Shown: positions 52,101 to 61,765 of the stretch, piece after piece
How positions within the stretch are numbered: position 1 is the stretch's first letter
How the letters are laid out: the number at the start of each line of letters is the position of its first letter
Assembly: GCF_003308995.1 (NCBI RefSeq)
Contig: NZ_QFFJ01000003.1
Location: 300,619-364,618 of the forward strand
Direction: 5' to 3'
Length of the DNA stretch: 64,000 nucleotides
Source of the DNA: Chitinophaga flava
GTDB taxonomy: Bacteria; Bacteroidota; Bacteroidia; Chitinophagales; Chitinophagaceae
Translations under genes and position numbers: made by a program
The notes under the pieces: generated by a model
What the model was told of the DNA's origin: nothing
What the model saw: the letters and a program-made list of their open reading frames with translations, nothing else
Database searches by the model: none

Positions 52101-55100
52101 CGCTCATCCAGCTCCCGGCAGGAGATCTCCCGCCCCTCACAAATCAGGGCGGTCTGTTGCGGTGCTTTTTGTACCTGCTCCCTCCACATTCCCGTAAGGG
52201 TCACCTCCATATCATAGGTCGCCACAGGCCCCCGGAAGTCGTGCAGCAACTGGTGTTCCTCCTGCGGAGTAAGCACCTGTATGGCTGCCGGATTAGCTTC
52301 CGGTGCTGAAAGTAAACCGGCAATGACAACTCCAATGTGCCCTTTTATCCGCTCCACATACCCTTCGTCCAACAGTTCACTATTATAGCCCAAAGTAAAT
52401 TTCAGTTCATCGTGTGAGCTTACCATCAATGTCAGCAGGTAGTTGGTGCGCTCGTCGAGTTGCTTTTTTCCTGCTTTCAACAACTGTGGGCCTTCCTGTT
52501 CGGTATATGCGGGATAGTTCTGAAAGATCAGCACCGTATCATAAAAATCCCCGGAGAACCCACCCCATCGCTGTATATCGCTGAGGGCCACATACTGGTG
52601 TTCCCTCGCAGCGGTATGTCCTTGCTGAATAGCTTTGAGCCATGCAGCTACCGTTTGATCCTGTTGTATCACACTGCGTAACGGCAGGTTATTGATATAC
52701 AGTCCTACCCTTTGTTCCACTTGTTCCAGGTCGGCCGGCCGGCCGGCCACCACCACTCCAAATACCGTATCTGCACTGCCGGTATACCGGCTTAACAGTA
52801 ACGACCATACGCCCTGAATAAAGGTGTTGACCGTAATCTGCAGCTCCTGACAGAACTGCCGGATCTTTCCGGTCTGCGTACTGTCCAGCAGCAACTGCTG
52901 ATAGGCAATACGGGAACCTCCCCGGTTGCGGGCAGTAGCATCAGCTCCGGTAAAAGGCAACTGCGTTTTATCAGCCAGCCCAAAAAGATACTCCTTCCAG
53001 AAGGTCTGTGCCCGTTGCGGATCTGATTTGCCGATATACCGGATGTAATCACTATATCTGTCTTCGGGTTGCAGCAACGGCGTGTTGCCTGCGGCAAAGG
53101 CGGCATAAGCCCGCATAAATCCGGATAACAATACCGGGTTGGACCAGCCATCCAGGATAATATGATGATGTGTCCAGATCATTTTATAGGCCTGTGCCGA
53201 CAGCTGTATCAAGGTTATACGCATCAGCGGCGCCCGGGTGAAGTCCATGCCCCGGGCCAGGTCTTCCTGTTGTATTCGGGCGAGCTCCTGCTGCTGCGCT
53301 GCGGCATCCAGGTGTAACAGGCTGATGACTGTGCAGGGGATGGTCGCTTCACTGTAAACACATTGTACCGGAATTTCAAATACATCACCTACAAAACTGC
53401 TGCGCAGAATCGTATGTTCTTTGATGATGTGATTCCAGGCATGGATAAAGCTGTCCACCTCCAACCCTTCCGGAAAGTCTACGCACATCTGCTCCAGGTA
53501 AGCCTTGTCATGCTCATCATATTGATGATGAAACAACAGCCCTTTTTGTAAAGGACTGAGCTTATACATATCAACAATAGTACCCTGTGCCTTTTCTGCA
53601 CGGCGCAGGAAAGCAGCCAGTTCCTGATAACCGATTTCTGGCGCCAGTCCATAATCTGATGGTGTAGCAACAGGCGTTGCCACCTGGCGGCAATGGGCTA
53701 TAATATGTTCGAGGTGATGCAGGTATTGATCCGCCCAATTGGCTACCACCGCGGGATCATGATCTGCCCCGGCATATCCCCAGTGCAGGATTAGTTCTCC
53801 TCCCCTGATAATACCTGAAATATCCATCAGCGCCGTGGACGGATAGGACGGATCAAAGTTTTCTCCCTTATGCTCCGTGGCCTGGGCAATACGGCTATTG
53901 CCTGCGATAATATTATCTACCTGCCCAAGGTAGTTGAATACCATATCCCACTTCCCACCTGCCAGCCGGCTACGGATGGCAGCATCCGGATGCAGGTAGC
54001 GCAGAAGACCATAGCCAATACCCTTTTGCGGTACCTGCCGCAACTGCTCTTTGATGCCAATAACCAGACTGGCCGGATCCATATCACGGGTAGCCATGAG
54101 CAACAGCGGGTACTCTGTGGTAAACCAGCCTACGGTATTGCTTACATCCATACCACGGTCAATATATTCACGGCCATGGCCTTCCATACCTACCACTACC
54201 TGCTCATTACCGGTCAGGTGGCAGCAGGTGGCGGCCAGCGCCGCCAGCAGGATATCATTGATGGTGGTATGATAGGCCTGGTTTACTTCCTGCAACAAGG
54301 CAGTTGTCAGGCCTTTTTCCAGCCTTACTGTATGATATAGTTTGTCACGCTCTGTCCGTAGCGGCGTTGCGCCATTTGTATTATTCAGTGATAAAGGCGT
54401 ATAGGCATGTACGATAGTCTCCCAATATCCCAGCTGCGACATCACAGCATCTGTGGTGGCATAACGGGTAAGCATATCCGCCCACTCCCGGTAGGAATTG
54501 CTTTTGGTACCCAGATGGATGGTCCCACCATCGGCAATAGTGATCAGCGCATCCTGAAACTGTTGCAATAGAATACGCCAGGATACACCGTCTACGGCGA
54601 GGTGGTGTATGGCGAGGAAGAACCTGTTGGCATCAGCATAGGCTGGTGTTTGCAGGTATACTGCCTGTATCATGCAGCCGGTATGAATATCGAGCTGGCG
54701 GCGGTATCGGTTACAGATAGCCGTTACCGTTTCACTGAATGCGGCAGCCGGTACAGCCGTGAGATCTTCTACGACGACCTCCGGTATCCTATCCCCGTAG
54801 TATTGGTACCAGCCCTCCTCGTTGCGGCTGTATGTAAGCCGCAAGGCATCGTGTTGCCGGGCGAGTGCCTGTATGACAGCCACCAGCCAGGGTAGCTGTA
54901 TCGCTTTATCCAGTTGGAATAACTGCGCCTGACTAAAATGCGACCGCTGCGGATAGTCTCTTTCCAGGAACCAGCGCTGTATAGGTAACAACGCTACACT
55001 GCCTGTCAGCAATCCCTGTTCTGCCACAGGCTGCAGCAATTGCTGCTCCTGCAGCTTCACAGCCAACCGGGCAATGGTCTGCCCCTCAAAAACATCCTGC

Positions 55101-58100
55101 GGATGCAGGGAATAACCATAACGATTCACACGGCTGACCAGCTGTATACTGGTGATGGAATCACCGCCCAGTTCAAAAAAATTATCGTGTATCCCTACTG
55201 CAGGTACTTTCAGCAACGCACACCATATACCGGCGAGCAGTTGTTCTGCTTCGGTACGCGGGCCTTCCTGCACGATGGCAGCCGGTGCAGGTATTGCTGC
55301 ATCCGGCAGCGCCTTTCTGTCAACCTTGCCGTTGGCATTCAACGGAAAGGCAGGCAGCGAAGTAATGGAAGCCGGCACCATGTAATCCGGCAGCTTTGTT
55401 TTCAACCATTCCCGGAGGATGGTTTTATCACAGTCCTCTTCCGGTATGATAAAGGCCGCCAGCCGCGCAGGCACGCCGGCATTATCTTTCACGGCTACTA
55501 CTGCATCCCGTACAGCTGCATGGGAACGCAGCACTTCTTCTATCTCTCCCAGCTCAATACGATATCCCCGGATCTTTACCTGCTCATCATTGCGGCCCAT
55601 AAACAACAGGTTGCCGTCTGGCAGCCATTTTCCCAGGTCACCGGTACGATACATACGCGCACCCGGGACAAAAGGATCGGCCACAAATTTTTGTGCGGTC
55701 AGCTCCGGCCGGTGCAGATATCCCCTGGCCACTCCTTTGCCGCCTATATATATTTCGCCCGGTACGCCAGGAGGCACCAGCTGTCGTCCGGCATCCAGGA
55801 TATAGATAACCGTATTGCCCAGCGGCCGTCCGATAGACAATACCGGCTGGTCTTCCGTTGTCTTTTCGTAGCGGTATACGGTGGAGGTGACCGTTGTTTC
55901 CGTAGGGCCGTACTCGTTATAGAACGCATATGATTGTCCCCAGACGGCCGCCAATGTCAGGGGGCAGCTGTCGCCGCCCGCTATAACACGTCGCAGGGTG
56001 GGATAATGTCTTACTGGCAAGGTTTTCAGCATGGCGGGCACCATATGGATATGCGTCACCCCCTGTGTATGAATGAAGGCAGCCAGCAGTTCCGGATCTA
56101 TACGGGTGGCCTTATCCACCAAGGTCAGTCTCGCCCCGCTGCATAAAGCCAGTAGTATCTGCTCTACAGAGGCATCAAAGGCGATGTTGGAGAACTGCAG
56201 GATATTATCGCTGTCATTAATACCAAACTGCTGCAGCTGCGCTGTAATCAGGTTTACCACAGAACGGTGTTCTACCATAACACCCTTGGGTTGGCCGGTA
56301 GAACCGGAGGTATAGATGACATAGGCCATCTCGTCCGGCGTACATCCTGCAGGAACAGGTGTAGCTCCTGCCGGCAGGGCTGCCTCGCTGAAATGCTGCA
56401 GCAGCTCCTTATCTATCACTACTTTACAGCAGCTATCTTCCAGTATAAACTTCACCCGGTCAGCAGGATAATCTACGTCCACGGGCACATACGCTGCACC
56501 TGCTTTCAGGACACCTAACAAGGCGATGATCATCCAGCTGTCACGTTCCAACCGGATACCTACCAGGTCGCCGATGCCTATCTGCCGGTATGTTTGCAGG
56601 TAAAGGGCCAGCTGGTCTGCCATGGCATGCAGCCGGGCATAGGTCCATGTTTCCGGCCCTGCTACCAGGGCAATATGATCAGGTGTCAGTGTCAGCTGTG
56701 CATGCAACAGATCGGGAATGGTAACATGCTCCGGAACAGGCAGGGCAGTGTCGTTAAACACCTGTAATATCCTGTCCCGATCCGCCGTCGTCAGGATGCG
56801 CAGGCGGTCAATCGCGCTACCGGGATCTTGTATAATAGCCAGCAACAGCTCCTCATAATGCCGGCAGAAACCAGTTAAGGCGGAGATATCAAAAATGCCG
56901 GGGTGACTTTTTACCTTCACCCGGAACCGGCCATTTCTTTCGCTGATACTAACGGAAAGATCAAACTTGGTCATCTCGGTACCATAACGAATAGTTTCCC
57001 CGGCAGCAGCCGTATTGCTTTGCTGCAGCGCGCCGGCGCCCGGAGCATTTTGCAGGTCAAACATCACCTGAAACAACGGATTCACATTTCCTTTTCTTTC
57101 AGGCGCCAGCTGTTCCACTATTTTCTCAAAAGGCACATCCTGATATTCATAGGCTTTCAGCGTCGTATGTTTTATCTGCGCTAACAAGGAGGTAAAAGCA
57201 GGGTTGCCACCCAGATCACTGCGCAGCACCAGGGTATTGATGAAAAAACCGATCAGGGGTTCTGTTTCTTTCTGCGCCCTGTTGGCCGCAGGAGTCCCCA
57301 CACTGATATCCGTTTGTCCGCTGTATTTATAGAGCAATACCTTACAGGCGGCCAGTAACAGCATGAAGGGGGTAACTCCTTCTTGCCTGGCCAGGGCGTT
57401 TAAGGCTGTTGTCAGTTCCGGTGTTGTTTCAAACTCACCGGCATGTCCGCTATTGTCAGCCGCCAGCGACCGGGTATAGGGCAACAGCGCTCCCTGACTG
57501 GCAACACCTGCCAGTTGCTCTTTCCAATAGGTCAATCGCTTTTCCAACACTTCACCAGTCAGGTAACTACGCTGCCAGATGGCATAATCGGCATACTGCA
57601 GCGGTAAAGGCGCCAACGTTGCCACGGTACCGTTACGATGCGCCTGATAGAGCGCACCCGTTTCCTGTAGCAGGATTCCTTCTGACCAGCCATCTGCAGC
57701 AATATGATGCATGACCACGATCAGCAGGCAGCCCTTGTCCCTTATACGGAACAGGGTAGCCCGAAGCATATGGTCTGCTGCCAGGTCAAAGGGCCGGCGC
57801 TGTGCTGCCTCCACCTTTTCCGCCAGCATTTCGGCAGTGACGTCTGCTACACTATAATGCCGGTCCTGCCAGCTGTTACGTGGTAATACCACCTGGTAGG
57901 GAATACCGTTTTCAGCTTTTATAACCGTGCGCAACACTTCATGCCGGTTCACCATTTCATTCAGGGCAAAGACAATCGACGCAGCTTCCCTTTCATCTTC
58001 ACACTGATAGGAGTTAAACAGGTGATATTCTGTGCTTCCCTTCAAACGGTCCAGGGTCCATAAACGTTCCTGGGAATAGGAAAGCGGAATATGCCCGCTA

Positions 58101-58336
58101 TGCTGCGCACGCGCAGGCAATATGCTGCCTGCCACCGTAGCTTCCGTTCCTGCCGGATTATGATGCAGGAAATGCAGCAGGCTGTCCTTGTGTGCTTTCA
58201 AACGTTCCAGGAAGCTGGCATCTATATTTTTTCCCCGGGGCACGCGGAACCTTAGTCTGCCTTCTTCCAGGAAGATATCTATACCCTTTTCACGGGCGGT
58301 GTTCAGGATACCTACAGCTTTTGCAAAATCACTCAT
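49163..58336 (-). CDS. NRPS: TubC-C-A-PCP-E-C-A(beta-Ala)-PCP-C
   Basis: A 3057-residue synthetase. TubC-type docking domain (1-60); C of LCL type (LSYSQERLW; HHIAADG at 210); adenylation 1 (pocket D-A-E-H-I-G-E-V-T, not assigned); PCP with GGDS (Ser1060); epimerization (HHLAVDGVSW at 1244); C of DCL type (LSPLQKGLLFH; HHIILDG at 1724); adenylation 2 (YTSGSTSIPKGV); PCP with GGNS (Ser2580); terminal C-like domain (HHVLTDD at 2757, Gly replaced by Asp). The pocket of adenylation 2 reads V-D-W-V-T-S-I-A-D, near the published beta-alanine code VDWVISLAD, with Val in place of the Asp that binds an alpha-amino group. No thioesterase and no acidic docking tail at the C-terminus. Starts 42 bp after the preceding NRPS gene. 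Confidence 0.94.
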   Translation of the reverse strand: MSDFAKAVGILNTAREKGIDIFLEEGRLRFRVPRGKNIDASFLERLKAHKDSLLHFLHHNPAGTEATVAGSILPARAQHSGHIPLSYSQERLWTLDRLKGSTEYHLFNSYQCEDEREAASIVFALNEMVNRHEVLRTVIKAENGIPYQVVLPRNSWQDRHYSVADVTAEMLAEKVEAAQRRPFDLAADHMLRATLFRIRDKGCLLIVVMHHIAADGWSEGILLQETGALYQAHRNGTVATLAPLPLQYADYAIWQRSYLTGEVLEKRLTYWKEQLAGVASQGALLPYTRSLAADNSGHAGEFETTPELTTALNALARQEGVTPFMLLLAACKVLLYKYSGQTDISVGTPAANRAQKETEPLIGFFINTLVLRSDLGGNPAFTSLLAQIKHTTLKAYEYQDVPFEKIVEQLAPERKGNVNPLFQVMFDLQNAPGAGALQQSNTAAAGETIRYGTEMTKFDLSVSISERNGRFRVKVKSHPGIFDISALTGFCRHYEELLLAIIQDPGSAIDRLRILTTADRDRILQVFNDTALPVPEHVTIPDLLHAQLTLTPDHIALVAGPETWTYARLHAMADQLALYLQTYRQIGIGDLVGIRLERDSWMIIALLGVLKAGAAYVPVDVDYPADRVKFILEDSCCKVVIDKELLQHFSEAALPAGATPVPAGCTPDEMAYVIYTSGSTGQPKGVMVEHRSVVNLITAQLQQFGINDSDNILQFSNIAFDASVEQILLALCSGARLTLVDKATRIDPELLAAFIHTQGVTHIHMVPAMLKTLPVRHYPTLRRVIAGGDSCPLTLAAVWGQSYAFYNEYGPTETTVTSTVYRYEKTTEDQPVLSIGRPLGNTVIYILDAGRQLVPPGVPGEIYIGGKGVARGYLHRPELTAQKFVADPFVPGARMYRTGDLGKWLPDGNLLFMGRNDEQVKIRGYRIELGEIEEVLRSHAAVRDAVVAVKDNAGVPARLAAFIIPEEDCDKTILREWLKTKLPDYMVPASITSLPAFPLNANGKVDRKALPDAAIPAPAAIVQEGPRTEAEQLLAGIWCALLKVPAVGIHDNFFELGGDSITSIQLVSRVNRYGYSLHPQDVFEGQTIARLAVKLQEQQLLQPVAEQGLLTGSVALLPIQRWFLERDYPQRSHFSQAQLFQLDKAIQLPWLVAVIQALARQHDALRLTYSRNEEGWYQYYGDRIPEVVVEDLTAVPAAAFSETVTAICNRYRRQLDIHTGCMIQAVYLQTPAYADANRFFLAIHHLAVDGVSWRILLQQFQDALITIADGGTIHLGTKSNSYREWADMLTRYATTDAVMSQLGYWETIVHAYTPLSLNNTNGATPLRTERDKLYHTVRLEKGLTTALLQEVNQAYHTTINDILLAALAATCCHLTGNEQVVVGMEGHGREYIDRGMDVSNTVGWFTTEYPLLLMATRDMDPASLVIGIKEQLRQVPQKGIGYGLLRYLHPDAAIRSRLAGGKWDMVFNYLGQVDNIIAGNSRIAQATEHKGENFDPSYPSTALMDISGIIRGGELILHWGYAGADHDPAVVANWADQYLHHLEHIIAHCRQVATPVATPSDYGLAPEIGYQELAAFLRRAEKAQGTIVDMYKLSPLQKGLLFHHQYDEHDKAYLEQMCVDFPEGLEVDSFIHAWNHIIKEHTILRSSFVGDVFEIPVQCVYSEATIPCTVISLLHLDAAAQQQELARIQQEDLARGMDFTRAPLMRITLIQLSAQAYKMIWTHHHIILDGWSNPVLLSGFMRAYAAFAAGNTPLLQPEDRYSDYIRYIGKSDPQRAQTFWKEYLFGLADKTQLPFTGADATARNRGGSRIAYQQLLLDSTQTGKIRQFCQELQITVNTFIQGVWSLLLSRYTGSADTVFGVVVAGRPADLEQVEQRVGLYINNLPLRSVIQQDQTVAAWLKAIQQGHTAAREHQYVALSDIQRWGGFSGDFYDTVLIFQNYPAYTEQEGPQLLKAGKKQLDERTNYLLTLMVSSHDELKFTLGYNSELLDEGYVERIKGHIGVVIAGLLSAPEANPAAIQVLTPQEEHQLLHDFRGPVATYDMEVTLTGMWREQVQKAPQQTALICEGREISCRELDERSDQLARYLQEQYGCDHTRMIGISLPGGEWLVTVILAVLKTGAGYVPMDTALPEDRIRFMLSDAGCHLLVNQDFVDAFAARQQDFQAGAPVIPTAISDTLAVIYTSGSTSIPKGVILSHRNMLNRLYWMWETYPFGLGETACLKTSISFVDHLWELLGALLKGVPLLVVPKQVMIDTDLFIRQLATWKVTRLVLVTSLLKEILAHSEAHTLSALQYWTCSGEVLPLKVVKDFYATYQERILFNIWGSTELTADATCYNLSEAPPGEAYAAALTGTIIGRPLTNYKLYILSETLSLLPVGVIGQICVAGAGVAGGYLNQPELTADRFVPNPFEPEGWLYLSGDMGRWLPDGCVEIIGRKDSQVKIQGNRVELAEVENILLQQRDLLLEAAADTREWKGQPILVAYVIPVGTLQKEALRERLEQVLPAYMIPACFVEVSMLPLTVSGKVNRRALPDVTEADILKKAYVQPRNVREQALATAWQGVLGLTEVSITDNFYALGGNSLRAMQVVARLKQEGWLLGIVQLLKNPQINDLAAYLQPLAAAPAVLQEDDMAAAPLSASQATYCNGNGYVHASGTFSLQLQPYDRQRWTAALQALLADMAVLRMRVHVSGKIIRQQPVAATDFIPDMTFLEKSAYSEDALNALLQEARATPFDLENARGMRIYVCEAGDTAMVYIMIHHVLTDDISNKLLCRQLEALYYQSETAPLNGLGNQVFTHALQQWLASREGLEQQQRWMDILATATAQAPVFRMPVTADAQVATHHLRIPAATYTQISRYCARAGVTVSSWMLAVTGCFQYLVYPQMSSWLMNIITDGREVPMAGFDAGPAVGQFSNIIPVCLSLEKNMTFSSFLQHTHQAHLTTRALQQVPGALLHDSFRQQQGTALQQYLAGLFNYRERTDRLLPATPPPADNSARREDYPLQLKCDVYQDGLLLNIRTAGDLFPDITLLQQLITRLSAPDFTDVPVSELLATISMASIF

Positions 58337-58378
58337 TATACGCTATTTGTATGCAACGATGTGTAACGGTGTACAGTA

Positions 58379-61300
58379 TTACAGATCAAAAGTTTCAAAT
58401 TCAGCAGCGGCAGTTTCCGCTTCCGGCGCCTGTTTGGCAGTATAGGTAATGTACCCTGCGAGTGCGGCCACGGTGCTCAGTTCAAACCAGGCAGTCACCG
58501 ATATCTTTACGTTGAACTCCTTCTGTACCGCTGCTACAGCACGTATCACCAACAGGGAATGTCCTCCCAGGGTAAAGAAGTCATCATGAATACCGATAGG
58601 TTTTGCCCCCAGCAGGTCTTCCCAGATGCTGACCAGCTTCGCTTCCATGTCATTACGCGGCGCTTCATAGGGATTTTGCCGCTGGCCGGCATCATCCAGC
58701 TCCTGCAGGGCTTTCCGGTCTACCTTTCCGCTCACGGTCAGCGGCAGGGCATCCAGTTCCACCAGGGCAGGTATCATGTATTCCGGCAGCCTGGCTGCCA
58801 GCGACGCCGTCAACTGCTCTTTCGTATAGGCTTCACCGTCAGGCACCACATAAGCCACCAGGCGTTTGCCGCCATGTTTGTCTTCCTTGGCCATCACTAC
58901 ATGTTCCCGGATAGCGTTCATCTCACCCAGGATGGTACTGATCTCACCCAACTCTATACGGTAACCACGGATCTTCACCTGCTCATCTGTTCTGCCCAGA
59001 AATTCAATATTTCCATCCGGCAACCAGCGGCCACGATCCCCCGTTTTATAAAGCCGGCCCGTACCAAACGGATTGGCCACAAATTTTTCTGCGGTCAGCT
59101 CCGGCCGGTTCAGGTAACCTTTAGCCAACCCCACACCACCCACATATATCTCTCCTTCTGCGCCTATTGGCAACAACGACAGCGCCCCATCCAGGATATA
59201 TACCTGCATATTAGCGAGTGGTTTACCCACTGGTATAGCTTTATTGGGGGCATCTACCGGAGAAGCTTTATAAATAGATACACATACAGCACACTCCGTA
59301 GGGCCGTAAGCGTTATAATACTCACTTACCAGCGCATAGTGGAATACATCTACGGGCAATGCCGCTTCACCCGCCGTAATGATTACCCGCATAAAACCAA
59401 AACGTTCCCGGTCCAGCGTATGCAGGTACAGCGGTGGCAAAGTAGCTACCGTGACACCATGGCTGGTCAGATAAGCCAGGAAGCGATCCGTATCAGCAAT
59501 CACCGCATCCGGTATCAGCACCAGGCTGGCTCCACAATACAGCGCCATAAAAATCTCCGATACGGAGGCGTCGAACGACAGCGACGCAAACTGTAAAACC
59601 CGGTCGCTCGCCATAATACCAAACCGCTCTATCTGATCCAGCGACATATTCACGTTGCTGGTATGAGCTATCATCACTCCCTTCGGTTTACCGGTAGAAC
59701 CAGAGGTATAGATCACATAGGCCGTATCTGACGGATCGATGGTATAGTCACGCTGATAATCCGCAGGCATCTCAAAGCTGCTGTATTGTATATCCAGGGA
59801 GATAATCGGTACATTCCACTCCAGCACGTCAAACATGCTGGCCGACTCAATCAGCAGTGTACGCAATGCGGTGTCTTCCACGATATACCGCTTCCGGTCT
59901 TCCGGATAGCTGATGTCTATGGGTACATAAGCCGCTCCCGCTTTCAGGGTACCCAAAACAGCCACCACCTGCCAGATGGAACGCGACATCATCACCCCTA
60001 CCAGATCACCCGCCTTTAATCCCACCTGGGTACGCAGATACCAGGCCAGCCGGTCGCTGCGCTCATGTAACTCCCGATAGGTGAGCACTTCTTCATTGAA
60101 TACAACGGCCGTACTATCAGGTGTCTTTCCTACCTGCCGCTCAAAAATATCCACGATGGTACGATCTGCCGGATAATGCCTGGCCGTGTCATTGAACCTG
60201 GTCAGCAGCTGCACCCTTTCGGCGTCATTGAGCCAGCAGATATCCGACAAAACCACCTCCGGCCGCGCTATCAGCTCCCGCACTACCTGATTGAAATGAC
60301 GACTGATCATCTCTACATAAGCCGTGTTCAACAGCGAACTGTTATATTTAAAATCAACGATCAGCTTATCCTGCAATACAGGCTGAACAGACAACAGGTA
60401 ATTGTTGTTCTCTGCTATCTCTACACTCCCAATATTCACCGGACGTGTGCCGGATTTGGATGCTTCCGACAGCGGATAGTTGTTAAATACCAGTATGGAA
60501 TCAAACAGGTCGCCGGTAATACCAGCCCATTGCTGTATCTGATTGATGGCGGTATACTGGTACTCCCTCGTTTCCACATGTTTGTGCTGCAGCTCCTGCA
60601 ACCAGTCAGCTACCTTGCGGTCAGGATCTATCTGCGCACGGAACGGCAGCGTATTGATATATAACCCTACTTTTTTATCATACTTCATCTCCGCCGGACG
60701 GCCAGACACCGTCGCCCCAAACACCACATCCTGCTTACCACAGTACCTGGATAACAGGAACGCCCACACGCCCTGCAGCAAGGTATTGGGGGTTATATGC
60801 AATGACTGTGTATATTGATTAAGTTGCCGGGTTACCTGCTCATCAAAGACCAGGGTTACCTCCCGGAAATTGCCAATCCCCTTGTTCCTGACAATGGTAT
60901 TGGATACGAAGGGCAGCAGGGATGCTTCTTCAAACCCTTCCAGGTATTTCTTCCAGAAACGCTTTTCCTGGAAGAAATCTATTTTGTTGATGTATTTGAT
61001 ATAGTCTTCATACAGATCTTCTTCCATTTCCGCCGGCTTCTCTCCTCCAGCATATTGTTCATAGGCTTTCAGCACTTCACTGATCACGACCTGCCCGGAC
61101 CAGCCATCCCAAAGAATATGATGTTTGGTCCATATCATCCGGTAGGATTTCTCTGCCACCTTCACCAGGGTAATTCTCATGAGCGGCGGTACTTCAAAAT
61201 TGAAGCGCCGCTGCCGGTCTTCTGCCAGCAGCCGTTCAAACCGCTCTTCCAGTTCCTCACCATCCAGCTGACTATAGTCCACAATATCAAAGGGCAGCGT

Positions 61301-61762
61301 GACTTCCTTGTACACACACTGTACGGGAATACTTACTTTCTCATAGATGAAGGCCGTCCTTAAAATGCTATGGTTGCGGACCAGCCGGTCCCAGGCCGCC
61401 TTAAAGGCGGTGATATTCAGTTCATCCGGCAGTTCCAGCCGGAACTGGGTAATGTAGGTGGTAATCTGCTGATCATAGAGGCTATGAAACAAAATACCTT
61501 CCTGCAGCGGGCTCAGTTCATAGATGGCTGAAATTTTATCCAGACTAAGCTTACTGCCATACTCCGCTTGTTTTTTCTCGTGGAGATATACCAGCAATGC
61601 TTCCTTGTTTTCCCGGATAAAACCGGGAATATGCTGGTTCGCCTTATTATTCAGTATCTCCCGGGTATTCAGTTTATTGTTTTTCCCGAACAGGAGAAGT
61701 TCACCGTTTCTGGCTCTGAGCGTCAGCCCCAGATCGTCCAGTTCTTTTACAAATTTTTCCAT
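58379..61762 (-). CDS. NRPS: TubC-C-A(aromatic)-PCP
   Basis: A 1127-residue single-module synthetase. TubC-type docking domain (1-60), C of DCL type (LSPLQEGILFHSLYD; HHILWDG at 214), adenylation (about 530-1020, YTSGSTGKPKGVMI) and PCP with GGHS (Ser1069). The DCL-type C domain agrees with the epimerization domain that ends the preceding protein. The adenylation pocket reads D-A-S-T-I-A-A-V-C, which belongs to the aromatic group (tyrosine or beta-hydroxytyrosine codes such as DASTVAAVC). This makes its PCP the likely site for the CmlA-type hydroxylase of the operon. The acidic tail AAAEFETFDL probably docks on the TubC domain of the next synthetase. It begins 3 bp after the previous gene. 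Confidence 0.93.
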   Translation of the reverse strand: MEKFVKELDDLGLTLRARNGELLLFGKNNKLNTREILNNKANQHIPGFIRENKEALLVYLHEKKQAEYGSKLSLDKISAIYELSPLQEGILFHSLYDQQITTYITQFRLELPDELNITAFKAAWDRLVRNHSILRTAFIYEKVSIPVQCVYKEVTLPFDIVDYSQLDGEELEERFERLLAEDRQRRFNFEVPPLMRITLVKVAEKSYRMIWTKHHILWDGWSGQVVISEVLKAYEQYAGGEKPAEMEEDLYEDYIKYINKIDFFQEKRFWKKYLEGFEEASLLPFVSNTIVRNKGIGNFREVTLVFDEQVTRQLNQYTQSLHITPNTLLQGVWAFLLSRYCGKQDVVFGATVSGRPAEMKYDKKVGLYINTLPFRAQIDPDRKVADWLQELQHKHVETREYQYTAINQIQQWAGITGDLFDSILVFNNYPLSEASKSGTRPVNIGSVEIAENNNYLLSVQPVLQDKLIVDFKYNSSLLNTAYVEMISRHFNQVVRELIARPEVVLSDICWLNDAERVQLLTRFNDTARHYPADRTIVDIFERQVGKTPDSTAVVFNEEVLTYRELHERSDRLAWYLRTQVGLKAGDLVGVMMSRSIWQVVAVLGTLKAGAAYVPIDISYPEDRKRYIVEDTALRTLLIESASMFDVLEWNVPIISLDIQYSSFEMPADYQRDYTIDPSDTAYVIYTSGSTGKPKGVMIAHTSNVNMSLDQIERFGIMASDRVLQFASLSFDASVSEIFMALYCGASLVLIPDAVIADTDRFLAYLTSHGVTVATLPPLYLHTLDRERFGFMRVIITAGEAALPVDVFHYALVSEYYNAYGPTECAVCVSIYKASPVDAPNKAIPVGKPLANMQVYILDGALSLLPIGAEGEIYVGGVGLAKGYLNRPELTAEKFVANPFGTGRLYKTGDRGRWLPDGNIEFLGRTDEQVKIRGYRIELGEISTILGEMNAIREHVVMAKEDKHGGKRLVAYVVPDGEAYTKEQLTASLAARLPEYMIPALVELDALPLTVSGKVDRKALQELDDAGQRQNPYEAPRNDMEAKLVSIWEDLLGAKPIGIHDDFFTLGGHSLLVIRAVAAVQKEFNVKISVTAWFELSTVAALAGYITYTAKQAPEAETAAAEFETFDL

Positions 61763-61765
61763 GAT

